NCBI RefSeq assembly: GCF_042680885.1
Contig: NZ_JBHUEO010000037.1
Location: 52,236-116,235 of the forward strand
DNA from: Siminovitchia sediminis
GTDB taxonomy: Bacteria > Bacillota > Bacilli > Bacillales > Bacillaceae_C
DNA length: 64,000 nucleotides
Direction: 5' to 3'
The notes below the pieces were generated by a model. That model ran no database searches. It saw only the letters and a list, made by a program, of their open reading frames with translations, and was not told the DNA's origin. Positions 40,912-48,761 of the stretch are shown one piece after another; within the stretch, counting starts at the first letter, position 1; every line of letters begins with the position of its first letter. A program made the position numbers and the translations under genes.

Positions 40912-41663
40912 GTTTTACAGCTTTGGCATTAACACTGGTATTCGTCCTCATCCCTCTGATCTTATCAAAGACGCTCAAGCTGGGGTTGGAGAAAGATACC
41001 ATCATTGCAACGGTACGATCCATCATCCAACTGTTAATCGTCGGTTATATTTTAAAATTCGTATTTGATTCCAAACATATGATTTATGTATTGCTAATGG
41101 TCTTACTGATGATCGGAGCAGCGGTTGAAAATGTCCGAAAAAAAGGGCTGTTCATTCAAGGAATTACCTGGAAAGTAGCTATCACTATTATATTTATTGA
41201 AATTCTTACCCAAGGAATTTTAATCGGACTGAACATTACACCGCCCACTGCTCAATATGTCATACCGATCAGCGGTATGGTTATCGGAAATGCTATGGTT
41301 TTGTCAATCTTATTTTTAAATCGGTTCACAGCTGAAATTGAAGCTCATGAAGATCAGATGGAGTTAATTTTATCGCTTGGCGGAACCCCTAAACAGGCGG
41401 TGCACAGGCAATTAATTTCTTCCATTAAAGCAAGTATGATTCCAACAATAGAAAGCCAAAAAACGATGGGACTTGTTCAATTACCGGGAATGATGAGCGG
41501 GCAGATTATTGCGGGTGCAGACCCGATCCAAGCTGTTATGTTTCAACTGCTGATTGTCTTTCTGTTATTGACAACAGCTGCCGTCTCCAGCGTCATGCTC
41601 GGATTCCTCTCTTACCCGTCTATTTTCAATGACCGGATGCAGCTGCTGTCTCTGAAAAAATAA
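40908..41663 (+). CDS. FetB/YbbM-like ABC permease (UPF0014)
   Basis: A 251-residue membrane protein with about seven helices. The UPF0014 phrases RSIIQLLIVGYIL, IPISGMVIGNAMV, ILSLGGTPKQAVHRQLISSIKASMIPTIESQKTMGLVQLPGMMSGQIIAGADPIQAV are very characteristic. The ATG at 40908 overlaps the ATPase stop and follows GGAGGGGGG. With the ATPase it forms the exporter. Confidence 0.92.
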   Translation: MSFTALALTLVFVLIPLILSKTLKLGLEKDTIIATVRSIIQLLIVGYILKFVFDSKHMIYVLLMVLLMIGAAVENVRKKGLFIQGITWKVAITIIFIEILTQGILIGLNITPPTAQYVIPISGMVIGNAMVLSILFLNRFTAEIEAHEDQMELILSLGGTPKQAVHRQLISSIKASMIPTIESQKTMGLVQLPGMMSGQIIAGADPIQAVMFQLLIVFLLLTTAAVSSVMLGFLSYPSIFNDRMQLLSLKK

Positions 41664-41689
41664 ATAACATGGCGAGGAGAGCGTATCAT

Positions 41690-42106
41690 ATGGAGAAAGT
41701 CTTCATTGTGCTGGCCGCCGCAGTCCAGCTTTCCATTTTTGGAGGTATCCTATATCTCCTCTTTAAATACGGCAAGCCGAGGTTTGTAAAGAAAATACAT
41801 TATGTATATAAACATTTTGGCAACAAGTTAAAGGTCTCTTATAAAAAATTTCACGGATTTAACTATTACTATTTCCGCGTGAAGAAAGATGAAACGGTAT
41901 CCGTCAGGTATAACGTTACTGTGGAGGAAGGCTCCCTGACCCTGGAATGGAGAGACAGCAAGTCCCTGCTTTTCAGCAAAACTTTTCATGAAAACGATGA
42001 TGGTGAATTTACCTTTACTGCCAAGAAGAAACTGCACTCCTTAAAATTGGAAGCTGACCATTCCAGGGGAGGCTGCAGGATCGAGCTGATCCGGAAATCT
42101 GCTTAA
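41690..42106 (+). CDS. hypothetical protein with one N-terminal membrane helix
   Basis: A 138-residue protein. Residues 4-24 are hydrophobic (VFIVLAAAVQLSIFGGILYLLF), followed by a basic stretch rich in Lys/Tyr and then a beta-rich domain (ETVSVRYNVTVEEGSLTLEW, GEFTFTAKKKLHSLKLEA). It is probably anchored with the domain in or outside the membrane. The ATG at 41690 fits a GAGGAG site ten bases upstream. It follows the FetB gene by 26 bases, so it may be co-transcribed, but I do not know the function. Confidence 0.65.
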   Translation: MEKVFIVLAAAVQLSIFGGILYLLFKYGKPRFVKKIHYVYKHFGNKLKVSYKKFHGFNYYYFRVKKDETVSVRYNVTVEEGSLTLEWRDSKSLLFSKTFHENDDGEFTFTAKKKLHSLKLEADHSRGGCRIELIRKSA

Positions 42107-42167
42107 AGGCCACAGTTTGATGGCCTTTTTCTTGTTGTGCTTATCATACATTTGCATTAATATGACT

Positions 42168-42187
42168 ATATGAACATATAAACATAT
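42168..42187. promoter_or_regulatory. ArsR-like operator upstream of the CzcO-like gene
   Basis: ATATGAACATATAAACATAT shares ATGAACATAT with the minus strand of the arsR-cadA operator (35199-35214). It sits 18 bases before the start codon. Confidence 0.5.
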
Positions 42188-42204
42188 TAATGCGAGGGAT
42201 AAAG

Positions 42205-43251
42205 ATGTACGAAACCATTATTATTGGCGCCGGTCAAGCGGGTTTAGCTGTTGGGTATTATTTACAGAAAACAGGGCAAAATTTTTTACTCATCGATAAG
42301 GCCAAGGAAATCGGCAAACAGTGGAAGAATCGATATGACTCATTAGTTTTATTTACTCCCCGAAAGTATAGCTCTCTGCCGGGTCTTAAGTTGGAAGGAG
42401 AGGAACATGGTTTCCCTTCGAAAGATGAAATTGCCGTTTATTTGCAGGCTTATGGAGAAACCTTTAATTTGCCGATCCAATTAAACGAGGAAGTTATTCA
42501 AATAGTAAAAGACGGTGAAGTTTTTATCATCAGAACGAACCGAAATGAATACAGATCCAAAAATGTGGTTATAGCCACAGGCCCTTTTCAGACACCAAAT
42601 ACCCCTCCATGGTCACAAGAACTTGCTGCTTCCGTAAACCAGCTTCATTCATCCCGATATAAAAATCCTGGTCAATTGGCCGAAGGAAACGTATTAGTGG
42701 TCGGGGGCGGCAATAGCGGAGCACAGATAGCAGTAGAACTATCCAAAGAACGCGAAACGTATTTAGCTATAAGTAAGTCACTCCATTACCTGCCTTTACG
42801 CATAGGGCAAAGGAGTATTTTTTGGTGGTTTGACCAATTGGGAATCCTACAGGCAAGCAGCCATTCATTCCTTGGAAAACTGATTCAAAAGAAGGGGGAT
42901 CCCATTTTTGGTTTTGAATTAAAACAGGCGATCAGGCAAAAAAAAGTAGCAGTCATTCGTAAAGTCATCGGCGCCCGGAAGAAGCAGGTAATTTGTGAAG
43001 ATCGATCTGTATTGGAAGTAAACAATATCATTTGGGCAACGGGATTCCGGACGGAATATCCCTGGCTGCAAGTCCAGGGAGTACTAAATATAGAAGGAAA
43101 AGTCTTGCATCATCGGGGACAAACCAACATTGACGGATTATTTTTTATAGGCCTTCCTTGGCAGTACCGCCGAGGATCTGCTTTATTACAGGGCGTCGGT
43201 GAGGATGCAAAATATATTGCCAGCCAAATCATTGAGCGGCTTCGGCAGTAA
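42205..43251 (+). CDS. czcO: CzcO-like flavoprotein monooxygenase family
   Basis: A 348-residue FAD/NAD(P) protein of the flavin-containing monooxygenase-like group. It has an N-terminal FAD motif IIIGAGQAGLAVGYYL, the phrase LFTPRKYSSLPG, and a second Rossmann motif VVGGGNSGAQIAVEL. In Bacillus the homologue CzcO (formerly TrkA) is encoded with the metal exporter CzcD and controlled by CzrA. Here it is alone, but an operator like that of arsR-cadA precedes it. The reaction is unknown. Start chosen at 42205 with GAGGGAT upstream. Confidence 0.8.
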   Translation: MYETIIIGAGQAGLAVGYYLQKTGQNFLLIDKAKEIGKQWKNRYDSLVLFTPRKYSSLPGLKLEGEEHGFPSKDEIAVYLQAYGETFNLPIQLNEEVIQIVKDGEVFIIRTNRNEYRSKNVVIATGPFQTPNTPPWSQELAASVNQLHSSRYKNPGQLAEGNVLVVGGGNSGAQIAVELSKERETYLAISKSLHYLPLRIGQRSIFWWFDQLGILQASSHSFLGKLIQKKGDPIFGFELKQAIRQKKVAVIRKVIGARKKQVICEDRSVLEVNNIIWATGFRTEYPWLQVQGVLNIEGKVLHHRGQTNIDGLFFIGLPWQYRRGSALLQGVGEDAKYIASQIIERLRQ

Positions 43252-43475
43252 ATGAGCCGGGACGAAAGAGGTTTAGTATAGAAAAACTGTACAAATGCCG
43301 GTAAGTGAATATCAGCCGCTCCGAAAAGTTATATATTCTTTTTACGCGGGCGGCTGTTGAGTACTGCCACACTGCGGGTCTCACCGAGGCCTGTACTCCG
43401 GCAGGAGTCTGCCTCTTATGCAGTATTAACTTTTTATTCTTTCCCTGGCGTCCCGGCTTCCACCAGTATCATGAG

Positions 43476-44024
43476 TCAGCTCTCAACTTTCTTGCTTTTT
43501 CTTTTCCTGACAGGATAAGATTGACTGACAAACTCTATTTCCTTGATGCCATAACATTTATTGACGTAAACAGCCATCACGAACAGGACATTTGCCAACA
43601 AATGAGTGTAGTCAAAAAGGATTTTGGGAACTTCTTGTTCCAGACTGACCTGATGAAGAGCGCGGACAGACTTCTTCGCTTCACTCCTGCATGTATGGAG
43701 TACACATGCAGCTGTTTTCCCTTGCGGCAAAACAAACTTTTCAATCTCGTCTTTTACTTCTGCCACATAAAAATCGTACATATCACTCAATCGGTTAACA
43801 TCTTCTTCTGAAATCGCAAGCTTGCCACGTACCGATCCATTTAAGTGGTAAACCATGGGAAGTAAATACATGAGATCTTCATGCACTTCCTCGATATCTT
43901 CCGTTAAAGAGGCTGCCAGTCCGATTCGAGTTGTCAGCGAATCCGTTCTAATTTCAAAATCGACTGTGGATGCTGACTCACGCATATATGGATAACAAAG
44001 AAATCTCAGATCTTTTTTTGCCAA
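43476..44024 (-). CDS. ATP:cob(I)alamin adenosyltransferase-like (PduO-fold) protein
   Basis: A 182-residue helical protein. The stretch LPQGKTAACVLHTCRSEAKKSVRAL and the C-terminal FDYTHLLANVLFVMAVYVNK resemble the conserved core of PduO/CobA-type adenosyltransferases (PGG...LHxxR, LS-LLF-RY). But the N-terminal ATP loop (TRTGDxGTT) is missing and its place is taken by a shorter charged segment, so it may be a divergent or inactive homologue. Active members make adenosylcobalamin. It is a single gene; no B12 enzymes are seen nearby. Confidence 0.6.
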   Translation of the reverse strand: MAKKDLRFLCYPYMRESASTVDFEIRTDSLTTRIGLAASLTEDIEEVHEDLMYLLPMVYHLNGSVRGKLAISEEDVNRLSDMYDFYVAEVKDEIEKFVLPQGKTAACVLHTCRSEAKKSVRALHQVSLEQEVPKILFDYTHLLANVLFVMAVYVNKCYGIKEIEFVSQSYPVRKRKSKKVES

Positions 44025-44116
44025 CGTTCATCTCTCCTTTTCATTCAAAAAAAACCAAGCTACACGCTACTAAGCCCAGTGTAACACAGAATCCTCCCAG
44101 TCTATTGTATGTAAAA

Positions 44117-44141
44117 TAAAAAAGCCCCTGCTGGAGCTTTT
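44117..44141 (-). terminator. terminator of the CDF gene
   Basis: On the minus strand AAGCTCC...GGGGCTT then TTTTATTT, eight bases past the stop codon. Confidence 0.65.
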
Positions 44142-44148
44142 GACCGGT

Positions 44149-45018
44149 CTAATTAGGTTCCACATGCACATGCACATCGATGACTTGGTGCTCATCCATT
44201 AAAACATTCTCCACACGATCGGAAATTTGATGTGCAGCCTGGATACCCAATTTAGAATTGACAAGGATTACCACGTCGACAACAGAATTACTGCCATACC
44301 TTCTGGCGCGGATATCTTTAATCCCCTTTACTCCCGGGATTTCCAAAATTGACTCTTTATATGAAGCCAACTTCTCTTCATCGTATCCATCCGTCAAATC
44401 CATAGAGGCATCCCTGAATATTCCCCACGCTGTTTTACAAATGAGCAATCCGACGACAAGCGCCGTGACGGGGTCCAGCCAAGGCAAGCCGAATTGGGAA
44501 CCAATAATTCCAATCGCTGTTCCCACACTTACCAGAGCATCTGATAAGTTATCCTTTGCAGCTGCTGTTACAGCCTGACTGTTAATTTTCTTTCCAAGCC
44601 TGTTATTATATCTGAACACCAAATACATAATGCCTGCAGAAAATATTGCCGTCCAGGCGGAGATTAAATCAGGAGATTGCTGATTGGACTCGAAAACAGA
44701 AATAACTGCATCATACAGTACTTGCAGGCCTACAACCATCATAATGAATGAGGCGATCATCGCTGCAATGGTTTCGGCTTTCCAATGACCGTACGGATGA
44801 TTGTGATCAGCTGGTTTTTGGGATAATCTCAGTCCGATCAAGACAGCAATTGATGCCACAATGTCCGTAGCATTATTCAAGCCGTCAGCTTTTAATGCAG
44901 TTGAATCAGATAAATCAGCAATAACGAGCTTTACCGCTGATAAAACGATATAAGCAGCAATGCTGAGAATGGCTCCGCGCTCCCCCATTTTCAGTTCTTT
45001 GGCTCTTGATTGTTCCAT
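44149..45018 (-). CDS. cation diffusion facilitator (CDF) metal transporter
   Basis: A 289-residue antiporter with six helices and a C-terminal cytosolic domain. The metal-site helices are DSTALKADGLNNATDIVAS and DHNHPYGHWKAETIAAMIA. The C-terminal domain has the His-rich end DVHVHVEPN, where dimerisation and metal sensing take place. The substrate would be Zn, Fe or Mn by proton exchange. It lacks a His-rich loop between helices IV and V, which would argue against a pure Zn type. Single gene. Confidence 0.9.
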   Translation of the reverse strand: MEQSRAKELKMGERGAILSIAAYIVLSAVKLVIADLSDSTALKADGLNNATDIVASIAVLIGLRLSQKPADHNHPYGHWKAETIAAMIASFIMMVVGLQVLYDAVISVFESNQQSPDLISAWTAIFSAGIMYLVFRYNNRLGKKINSQAVTAAAKDNLSDALVSVGTAIGIIGSQFGLPWLDPVTALVVGLLICKTAWGIFRDASMDLTDGYDEEKLASYKESILEIPGVKGIKDIRARRYGSNSVVDVVILVNSKLGIQAAHQISDRVENVLMDEHQVIDVHVHVEPN

Positions 45019-45137
45019 TCATGTCCCTCCACGAAGCTCAGTACATTCTATCATAACAACCGAATGCAAGTGGGTCTACAGCAACCTTGTTGGAAGCAGC
45101 CTGTATTGTAAGGGGGAGGAAAGAGTGTTTGCCAAGG

Positions 45138-45986
45138 TCAAAATTCCTCAGGTACCGTCGATTTACCATGTTCTTCTTTCTGCTCTATTTGCTTTATCAG
45201 AGCGAGCCGCTCGCTGATCCGTCTTTTTCGATAAAGCATCATACCGGCTTCTGACAGATCTTCAATTGCCGAGCGATTAATCAATGCACCGAAGACAAGA
45301 CCAGCAACCGGGACCATTTGAAACATCTTTTTCCATCCGAATTGATCGCGATAAGTAATAACAACCTCGCGCCATCCCTGCAATTCGGACATGATATTTC
45401 TATGAGCATCATCATCTTTTGCATTCATGACAGACAATTGCTCTAAGATTTCTTTCTTACCTACTATGTCCGATGAAACGAATTGAAGTACTTTTACAAT
45501 GAACAGCCTCTCCTCTTTGTCATTGGGGTCATATCCATAGCACATGGCAATATCCTGTAAAGTCTTTAATTGAAGTCCCAACAAAAATGGAATATCAATG
45601 GTTAAGGTAAGCAATCCGCCGAACCCGGTGCTGGCCCCTTGAACAGTCGCCAGCCTCTTTCGGTTTTTTACGAGTCTATCCACCGCCTCATCCATTTCTT
45701 TAATCGTCATAATTTCAAGATCCTGCAGAGTTTCAATGGAGTTATTCGGATAATATGATTGTAATGAGGACATCGAACTTAAATACCTTCCACCTGATTG
45801 AATATAATTCCCAAGTTCGTCCAAAATCACTCCTATTTTCTTATGAAGAAAATCAGGGGTGAGTTTGTCCAGAATTTTAAACGGCAGGCGCCCAATTTTA
45901 TCCCAAACAGGTGATTTTTTTTGATCCTTTTCCCATTCCTGGCTCTTTTTCAGCTCCAACTGCAGTTGTTCCGCGGTTTCCATCAT
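45138..45986 (-). CDS. EcsC family protein
   Basis: A 282-residue protein. The family patterns TVQGASTGFGGLLTLTIDIPFLLGLQLKTLQDIAMCYGYDPND and FQMVPVAGLVFGALINRSAIEDLSEAG are present; two hydrophobic stretches may touch the membrane. EcsC in Bacillus accompanies the EcsAB ABC transporter, but its role is unresolved and many copies stand alone, like this one. The start follows a GAAAGGA-type site. Confidence 0.85.
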   Translation of the reverse strand: MMETAEQLQLELKKSQEWEKDQKKSPVWDKIGRLPFKILDKLTPDFLHKKIGVILDELGNYIQSGGRYLSSMSSLQSYYPNNSIETLQDLEIMTIKEMDEAVDRLVKNRKRLATVQGASTGFGGLLTLTIDIPFLLGLQLKTLQDIAMCYGYDPNDKEERLFIVKVLQFVSSDIVGKKEILEQLSVMNAKDDDAHRNIMSELQGWREVVITYRDQFGWKKMFQMVPVAGLVFGALINRSAIEDLSEAGMMLYRKRRISERLALIKQIEQKEEHGKSTVPEEF

Positions 45987-46265
45987 ATGAGTCGAGTCCT
46001 TCCTTTATATATTTTTTTTAATAAACTCCTTGCTTACTCATACGGTTGTACATGGCCATTGGTTTCTTTATACAATCCAAGCGAAACTTCCTGCGGCCTG
46101 TAATATTTTATTTTCCCTTTTTCAACCCATACCAATCATTTAAACAACTATTCCGACGGACTACTGCCTTCACGGCGACCTGCTGACTATATGATTTGTA
46201 CTTCCATGAAATAAAAAAATGGACCAGCTGTTAAAAACTGGTCCATTTCTTTCTATAGACATGCA
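45987..46265. other. intergenic region
   Basis: It holds the promoter side of the EcsC gene and a minus-strand terminator at 46212-46246 (AATGGACCAG...CTGGTCCATT, then a T run) of the FMN reductase gene. No gene seen. Confidence 0.5.
46212..46246 (-). terminator. terminator of the pirin/FMN reductase unit
   Basis: ATGGACCAG (46219-46227) pairs with CTGGTCCAT (46238-46246); T run follows on the minus strand. Confidence 0.8.
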
Positions 46266-46832
46266 TTACACATGAGCAGCAGCATTATTTTTGTTATAAA
46301 ACTCAACAAAATTTTGCACGACCTGATCAAGGAAAGCAACTGTTCCTTCATCTGTAATTTCGCCAGCCTCGTTTATTTTTTCATGAATGGAGCCGATGTA
46401 AACTTCATTGTTCGGAAGCAGAACAGGTGCCAAACTAGGGTTAGAAAGGATTTCTCTCAACTGGATTTGTGCACGTACAGTTCCCAAAACTCCCATAGAA
46501 GCTCCAACGATGAAGCCCGGTTTGCCTTGAAGCGGCAAGTCACCGCCGCGTGAGAGCCAGTCAAGTGCATTTTTCAGTGCACCCGGGATGGAGTAGTTAT
46601 ACTCCGGTACAGCGAACAATACAGCATCGGAATCTTTGATTTCTTCTTTGAAGTATTGAACATTTTTTGATGGATTGTTTTCTATATCAACGGAATACAG
46701 TTCAAGGTCATTGACAAAGACCGGAGTGATCTCCAGTTGATCCGCGTAGCGGTTCTTCATAAATTCAACAACTTTTAAGTTAAATGAGTTTGTGCTTGTA
46801 CTTCCAATGATTGCTTTTACTTGAATAGCCAA
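46266..46832 (-). CDS. NADPH-dependent FMN reductase (azoreductase/quinone reductase type)
   Basis: A 188-residue flavodoxin-fold enzyme. The FMN-binding stretch GSTSTNSFN is near the N-terminus, and PEYNYSIPGALKNALDWLSRGG is the family signature. Such enzymes reduce FMN, quinones or chromate with NAD(P)H, and some are under HxlR-type control. It follows the pirin gene by 55 bases and shares an intergenic region with an HxlR regulator one gene further, so a quinone or electrophile defence role is likely. Confidence 0.87.
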   Translation of the reverse strand: MAIQVKAIIGSTSTNSFNLKVVEFMKNRYADQLEITPVFVNDLELYSVDIENNPSKNVQYFKEEIKDSDAVLFAVPEYNYSIPGALKNALDWLSRGGDLPLQGKPGFIVGASMGVLGTVRAQIQLREILSNPSLAPVLLPNNEVYIGSIHEKINEAGEITDEGTVAFLDQVVQNFVEFYNKNNAAAHV

Positions 46833-46887
46833 TTTCCTACATCTCCTCTTTATGTTGATCTTGTTGTTTATTTTATAGGGGGAAAAA

Positions 46888-47733
46888 TCAGGTAAACTTT
46901 CCCTCTCTATAATCTTTATAGGCTTGTGCGATTTCTTCCTCGGAGTTCATCACGAAAGGTCCGCGGGCTGCAATCTTTTCATTGACAGGCTTCCCTGCAT
47001 ACAACATGACATGCAATTCTTCATCGGCGCGGATCAGGACTTCACTCATTTGAGCATCTTTTCCACGTTCAAGCCAAAGAACCTGACCTTTCCTTCCTTC
47101 CGTTTTACTGCTTCCGAAGATGCCGCTCCCCTTTAATATATAGAGAAACCCGTTATACTCACCGGGTAAATCCTGGGTAATACTTCGCCCGGGTTCAAGG
47201 GTAATGTCGACCATTGTTACCGGCACATAATTTTTTGTATCGGCTTTTTTCCCATATGATGAACCTGAGAAAATCCGAACAGTCGCCCCATCCTCTTGAC
47301 GGACAGGCATGTCCTTCCCGCGCAAATTTTGATAACGCGGTTCCGTCATTTTTTTGTCACTTGGAAGATTAATCCACAGCTGCAGGGAATGAACAGTTTC
47401 GCCAACCGCCGGTTCTTCCGCATGGATAATGCCCCTCCCTGCAGTCATCCATTGGACATCACCAGCCATAAGCTCTTCCTGATTTCCCTTATTATCTATG
47501 TGTTCAAGCCGCCCATTGACCACAAACGTAACGGTTTCGATTCCGCGGTGAGGGTGCATGCCAAACGTCCCCCGCTTAAAAAAGTCTTCCGCCATAATGA
47601 GAAATGGATCCGCAACCTCCCAATTACCAGGTTCTATAACAAAACCCGCTTGATGGTTCGGTGAGTTTTCCCGGTATTCCACGGGACGAACGCTTCTGAT
47701 TCCTCTGGAGAAAACTTGATTTCTGCTGATCAT
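46888..47733 (-). CDS. pirin family protein (quercetinase-like bicupin)
   Basis: A 281-residue bicupin. The metal ligands of the N-terminal cupin are in MHPHRGIETVTFVVNGRLEHIDN. The pirin phrases GDVQWMTAGRGIIHAEEP and LQLWINLP are present. Bacterial pirins may cleave quercetin with oxygen or regulate metabolism. It is divergent from the HxlR gene and probably controlled by it. The ATG follows an AAAGGGGG site. Confidence 0.9.
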   Translation of the reverse strand: MISRNQVFSRGIRSVRPVEYRENSPNHQAGFVIEPGNWEVADPFLIMAEDFFKRGTFGMHPHRGIETVTFVVNGRLEHIDNKGNQEELMAGDVQWMTAGRGIIHAEEPAVGETVHSLQLWINLPSDKKMTEPRYQNLRGKDMPVRQEDGATVRIFSGSSYGKKADTKNYVPVTMVDITLEPGRSITQDLPGEYNGFLYILKGSGIFGSSKTEGRKGQVLWLERGKDAQMSEVLIRADEELHVMLYAGKPVNEKIAARGPFVMNSEEEIAQAYKDYREGKFT

Positions 47734-47814
47734 GAACCCCCCTTTCCAGAACTGGACATGAAATAAGTATTCACATGTGTTATTATGTAATAAACAGGTG
47801 ACAAAAGGAAGTAC

Positions 47815-47849
47815 GCACTTTAAAGTGCCATAGTATCCCCAAGGATACT
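47815..47849. promoter_or_regulatory. two palindromes in the HxlR/pirin divergent promoter region
   Basis: GCACTTTAAAGTGC (47815-47828) is a perfect 14-base palindrome. AGTATCC (47832-47838) and GGATACT (47843-47849) form a second inverted repeat. Both lie between the divergent genes, where an HxlR-type repressor would bind. Confidence 0.6.
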
Positions 47850-47868
47850 TTGATTAAGGAGGAATTTC

Positions 47869-48219
47869 GTGGGAATGAAAACCGAAATTTGCAAAGTAAA
47901 TGAAGCCTTAAATATACTGGTAGGCAAATGGAAACCCGTCATTTTATATCATCTCTTCCACGAAGGCACTTTAAGATTTAGTGAATTGAAGAGATTAATG
48001 CCGGAAATCACCCAGAAAATGCTGACCAAACAATTGAGAGAGCTGGAAGATGAGGATATTGTACAAAGAGTCGTTTATCCGCAAGTCCCTCCCAAAGTAG
48101 AATATTCCATTACGGAATACGGAAAAAGTCTGGAGCCCGTACTCAATGTCATGCATGAATGGGGTAGTGCTCATGCCAAACATATGAAAGAAAGAAGGTC
48201 AAAAGTCTCTTCCTATTAA
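47869..48219 (+). CDS. HxlR/YodB family redox-type transcriptional regulator
   Basis: A 116-residue winged-helix regulator. The family start CKVNEALNILVGKWKPVILYHLF and RFSELKRLMPEITQKMLTKQLRELEDEDIVQR are clear. The single N-terminal Cys (Cys8) corresponds in position to Cys6/Cys7 of YodB and CatR, which sense quinones and diamide. The GTG at 47869 with GGAGG is preferred. It is divergent from pirin and FMN reductase, enzymes that fit the known targets of such sensors. Confidence 0.88.
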   Translation: MGMKTEICKVNEALNILVGKWKPVILYHLFHEGTLRFSELKRLMPEITQKMLTKQLRELEDEDIVQRVVYPQVPPKVEYSITEYGKSLEPVLNVMHEWGSAHAKHMKERRSKVSSY

Positions 48220-48225
48220 AAACAA

Positions 48226-48270
48226 AAAGCCGGATTCCTTCATCTTTTTTTAAGGAATCCGGCTTTGTTA
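48226..48270 (+). terminator. terminator of the HxlR gene
   Basis: AAGCCGGATTCCTT (48227-48240) pairs perfectly with AAGGAATCCGGCTT (48252-48265); TGTTATTT follows. Confidence 0.85.
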
Positions 48271-48761
48271 TTTAGGGTGATTGTTTGTGAAGATGACAGC
48301 CGGGCGTTCATTTGCTTGCAGCCCGAAGAGTTCACCTGATGACTGCTTTTTGAAAAATATCCCCTTGTCCCTCTCTCATAATTCCCCCTTAACATTATGT
48401 TATATTTTTCTATTTATATCTTATTAGCCGCACGTTATGTTTAAGAAAAGGTCCCGTTAAATAGATACGGCTTAGATCGATCATTGCCGGCAAAAGCGGT
48501 TTTTTCCCATTCTAATTACACGAGAGAGATTGTTCGCTTTCGAATTTTGTAAAATTTTGTAATCTATTCTTTATATTTTGTTATCGTGCTGTTAGAAGGT
48601 TGTCATTATTTTCCATTATAATACTGAAATTAGGTGGGGAGTTCCACCTGTCTTGGATATACCAATTTTATTATACTGAGAGAAAGGAGAGAAGCAAGTA
48701 CATTCGATTAAAAGGCAACCATTTAACGAAGTCTTTACTAAATTCGAAAGGGGCTAGTAAT
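48271..48761. other. AT-rich intergenic region before the acidic repeat protein
   Basis: About 490 bases with no supported gene. It contains the promoter region of the following gene. An in-frame TTG at 48600 would lengthen that protein, but the extension has no signal and no ribosome binding site. Confidence 0.5.
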
